From Ectorhizobium quercum (GTDB lineage Bacteria > Pseudomonadota > Alphaproteobacteria > Rhizobiales > Rhizobiaceae), in contig NZ_JANFPI010000001.1 of the NCBI RefSeq assembly GCF_026552795.1, positions 930,001 to 994,000 on the forward strand: DNA of 64,000 bases, written 5' to 3'. How positions within the stretch are numbered: the first letter of the stretch is position 1; each line of letters begins with the position of its first letter. The position numbers were made by a program, and so were the translations under genes. Positions 62,973-64,000 of the stretch are shown here, piece after piece. The notes under the pieces were generated by a model. That model ran no database searches. It had not been told where the DNA came from and worked only from the letters and a program-made list of their open reading frames with translations.

Positions 62973-63098
62973 ATCCTCTTAACAGAAAACGGAAACGTTT
63001 CGCTAAAAGCTTTGCAAAGCGTTTCAGGGATTGGCAGGAAGTTCTTGCGATGCTCGACGGAGGCTGGGATCGCGAAACGCGCCGGAGGAGAGATATCG

Positions 63099-63857
63099 AT
63101 GTCCGAACACCACATTCTCCTGGAACGGGTGGAAACCTATCCGGGTGTGCAGATCATCCGCTTCAACAGGCCGGAGAAGAAGAACGCGATCACCGAGGCC
63201 ATGTATGCCCGCATGGCGGAGGCGCTGACGACGGCGAACACGGATTCCGCCGTCCGCGCCATCGCCTTTCTCGGCACCGACGGCTGTTTTACCGCCGGCA
63301 ACGACATGAAGGATTTTCTCGCCTATGCGATGGGCGGTTCGCTGGCCCGTCCCGTCGCCTTCGACTTCCTCCAGGAACTGGCCGATAGCGCCAAGCCCAT
63401 CGTCTCCGGCGTCGACGGCCTCGCCATCGGCATCGGCACGACGATCAACATGCATTGCGACCTGACCGTCGCTTCGCCGCGCAGCCTGTTCAAGGCGCCC
63501 TTCGTCGATCTCGGCCTGGTTCCCGAGGCGGGATCGAGCCTGATCGCGCCGCGCGTCATGGGCTACCAGCGCGCCTTCGCCCTGCTTGTCGCCGGCGAAG
63601 GCTTTTCCGGCGTCGAGGCGAAGGATGCCGGGCTGGTCTACCGCGTCGTCGAACCGGACGAGGTGGCGCCGGAAACCCTGCGCCTCGCCGCGCGCCTCGC
63701 CAGCCTGCCGCCGGAGGCGCTCGCCATCTCCCGGCAACTGCTGCGTGGTGATCGCGGCCCGCTGATGGAACGGATGAACGAGGAACTGGTCTCTTTCGCC
63801 GCCCGCCTCAGGAGCGCGGAAGCCCGCCGCGCCTTCGAAGCCTTCCTCAACCGGTGA
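63099..63857 (+). CDS. Enoyl-CoA hydratase/isomerase family protein
   Basis: A 252-residue crotonase-fold enzyme of CoA-ester metabolism. FNRPEKKNAITEAMYARM at the N-terminus and the oxyanion region FTAGNDMKDF are family features. The position of the first catalytic Glu of classical hydratases (in GAVNGFALGGGCE) reads VDGLAIGIGTTINMHCD, so it has isomerase-like rather than hydratase-like residues; GLVPEAGSS provides the second region with Glu. ATG 63099 has GGAGGAG upstream. The substrate is unknown; a LiuR-like box upstream suggests acyl-CoA degradation. Confidence 0.88.
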   Translation: MSEHHILLERVETYPGVQIIRFNRPEKKNAITEAMYARMAEALTTANTDSAVRAIAFLGTDGCFTAGNDMKDFLAYAMGGSLARPVAFDFLQELADSAKPIVSGVDGLAIGIGTTINMHCDLTVASPRSLFKAPFVDLGLVPEAGSSLIAPRVMGYQRAFALLVAGEGFSGVEAKDAGLVYRVVEPDEVAPETLRLAARLASLPPEALAISRQLLRGDRGPLMERMNEELVSFAARLRSAEARRAFEAFLNR

Positions 63858-63865
63858 CGGAGCGG

Positions 63866-63888
63866 CGGCAGGGGACGGTCCCCCGCCG
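63866..63888. terminator. Hairpin between convergent genes
   Basis: An interrupted stem (CGGC...GGGGA with TCCCC...GCCG, one mismatch) between the enoyl-CoA hydratase stop and the RNA methyltransferase stop. No T-run. Confidence 0.35.
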
Positions 63889-63890
63889 GT

Positions 63891-64000
63891 TCATTTCGAA
63901 AGCAGCGCCACCGTTTCCACATGCGTCGACCAGAGGAATTGGTCGATGGGCGTGACGCTGTTAATGCGATAGCCGCCGTCCGTGAGAAGTTTCAGGTCGC
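63891..64000 (-). CDS. Class I RNA methyltransferase (TrmA/RlmD family), 3' end only
   Basis: The last 36 residues of a gene that runs out of the window on the minus strand: LLTDGGYRINSVTPIDQFLW, then STHVETVALLSK. This is the C-terminus of RNA uridine-5-methyltransferases of the TrmA/RlmC/RlmD family (motif with DQFxxxxHVE). Which rRNA or tRNA it modifies cannot be told from this part. Confidence 0.85.
   Translation of the reverse strand, partial: DLKLLTDGGYRINSVTPIDQFLWSTHVETVALLSK

Noticed and set aside
1..64000. CRISPR arrays, prophage, insertion sequences, restriction or toxin-antitoxin systems, tRNA or rRNA genes
   Set aside because: I saw no regularly spaced repeats, transposase, integrase, phage structural genes, methylase/nuclease pairs or cloverleaf-capable sequence; the window looks like core chromosome.

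Overview
The window is an ordinary, gene-dense, GC-rich stretch of alphaproteobacterial chromosome. Several traits together point to the Rhizobiaceae (Rhizobium, Agrobacterium, Ensifer, Shinella and relatives). These are an F0 operon separate from F1 with a duplicated b subunit (atpI-atpB-atpE-atpF'-atpF), a long-chain polyprenyl diphosphate synthase, MutL with an endonuclease motif, families largely confined to this group (DUF2093, DUF4170, DUF6101, DUF1217, BA14K, an HPE1-like secreted protein), and intergenic palindromic repeats that resemble rhizobial RIME-type elements. I cannot name the genus. There is no prophage, insertion sequence, CRISPR array, rRNA or tRNA, and no obviously foreign segment.

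Layout. 1-9306: the end of ileS, a lipoprotein, tadA, a tailed RsuA/RluB pseudouridine synthase, rsmD, a patatin, pmbA/tldE, a CysQ-like phosphatase and DUF4170. 9496-14048: lipid A genes waaA and lpxK, then DUF2093 and mutL on the other strand. 14388-24547: signalling and envelope genes, namely a PAS-PAS-REC protein without a kinase, kup, mrp, a LuxR-type regulator, a PRC-barrel protein, a GGDEF-EAL protein and a SleB-like cell-wall hydrolase. 24790-27429: the F0 ATP synthase operon. 27602-37746: a small transglutaminase-like protein, rnhB, a radical SAM protein, a glycosyltransferase-like protein, a TPR/LysM-ispE-moaB operon, ddsA, DUF2007-trmN6, an S49 peptidase and a small membrane protein. 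37871-44942: glyQ and glyS separated by lemA, a class I-like aroA and a DUF2207 membrane protein. 45165-56662: an HPE1-like protein, purD, tex, a cyclopropane fatty acid synthase, a MipA-like porin, ubiA, DUF6101 and a five-repeat DUF1217 protein. 56799-62149: modABC converging on an operon of sua5, an FAD oxidase and a ModE-like regulator. 62379-64000: BA14K, an enoyl-CoA hydratase and the 3' end of an RNA methyltransferase gene.

Most genes are housekeeping: translation and tRNA/rRNA modification (ileS, tadA, rluB, rsmD, trmN6, glyQS, sua5), envelope biogenesis (waaA, lpxK, ispE, ddsA, cell-wall hydrolase, cfa), energy (F0, ubiA, ddsA) and metal supply (modABC, kup). The ubiquinone enzymes DdsA and UbiA are both present but at separate loci.

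The most interesting signals are in the gaps. On the minus strand between the luxR-type gene and mrp there is a near-consensus sigma-54 promoter followed by about 105 nt of stem-loop sequence ending in a strong intrinsic terminator. It looks like an undescribed nitrogen- or enhancer-controlled small RNA, or a transcription attenuator for mrp. A second near-perfect sigma-54 promoter precedes the cell-wall hydrolase. General-stress (EcfG/RpoE2-type) promoters precede the BA14K gene (perfect match) and the PRC-barrel gene (good match). A ModE-like palindrome precedes modA and a LiuR-like box precedes the enoyl-CoA hydratase. These are pattern matches made by eye and need experimental or comparative support.
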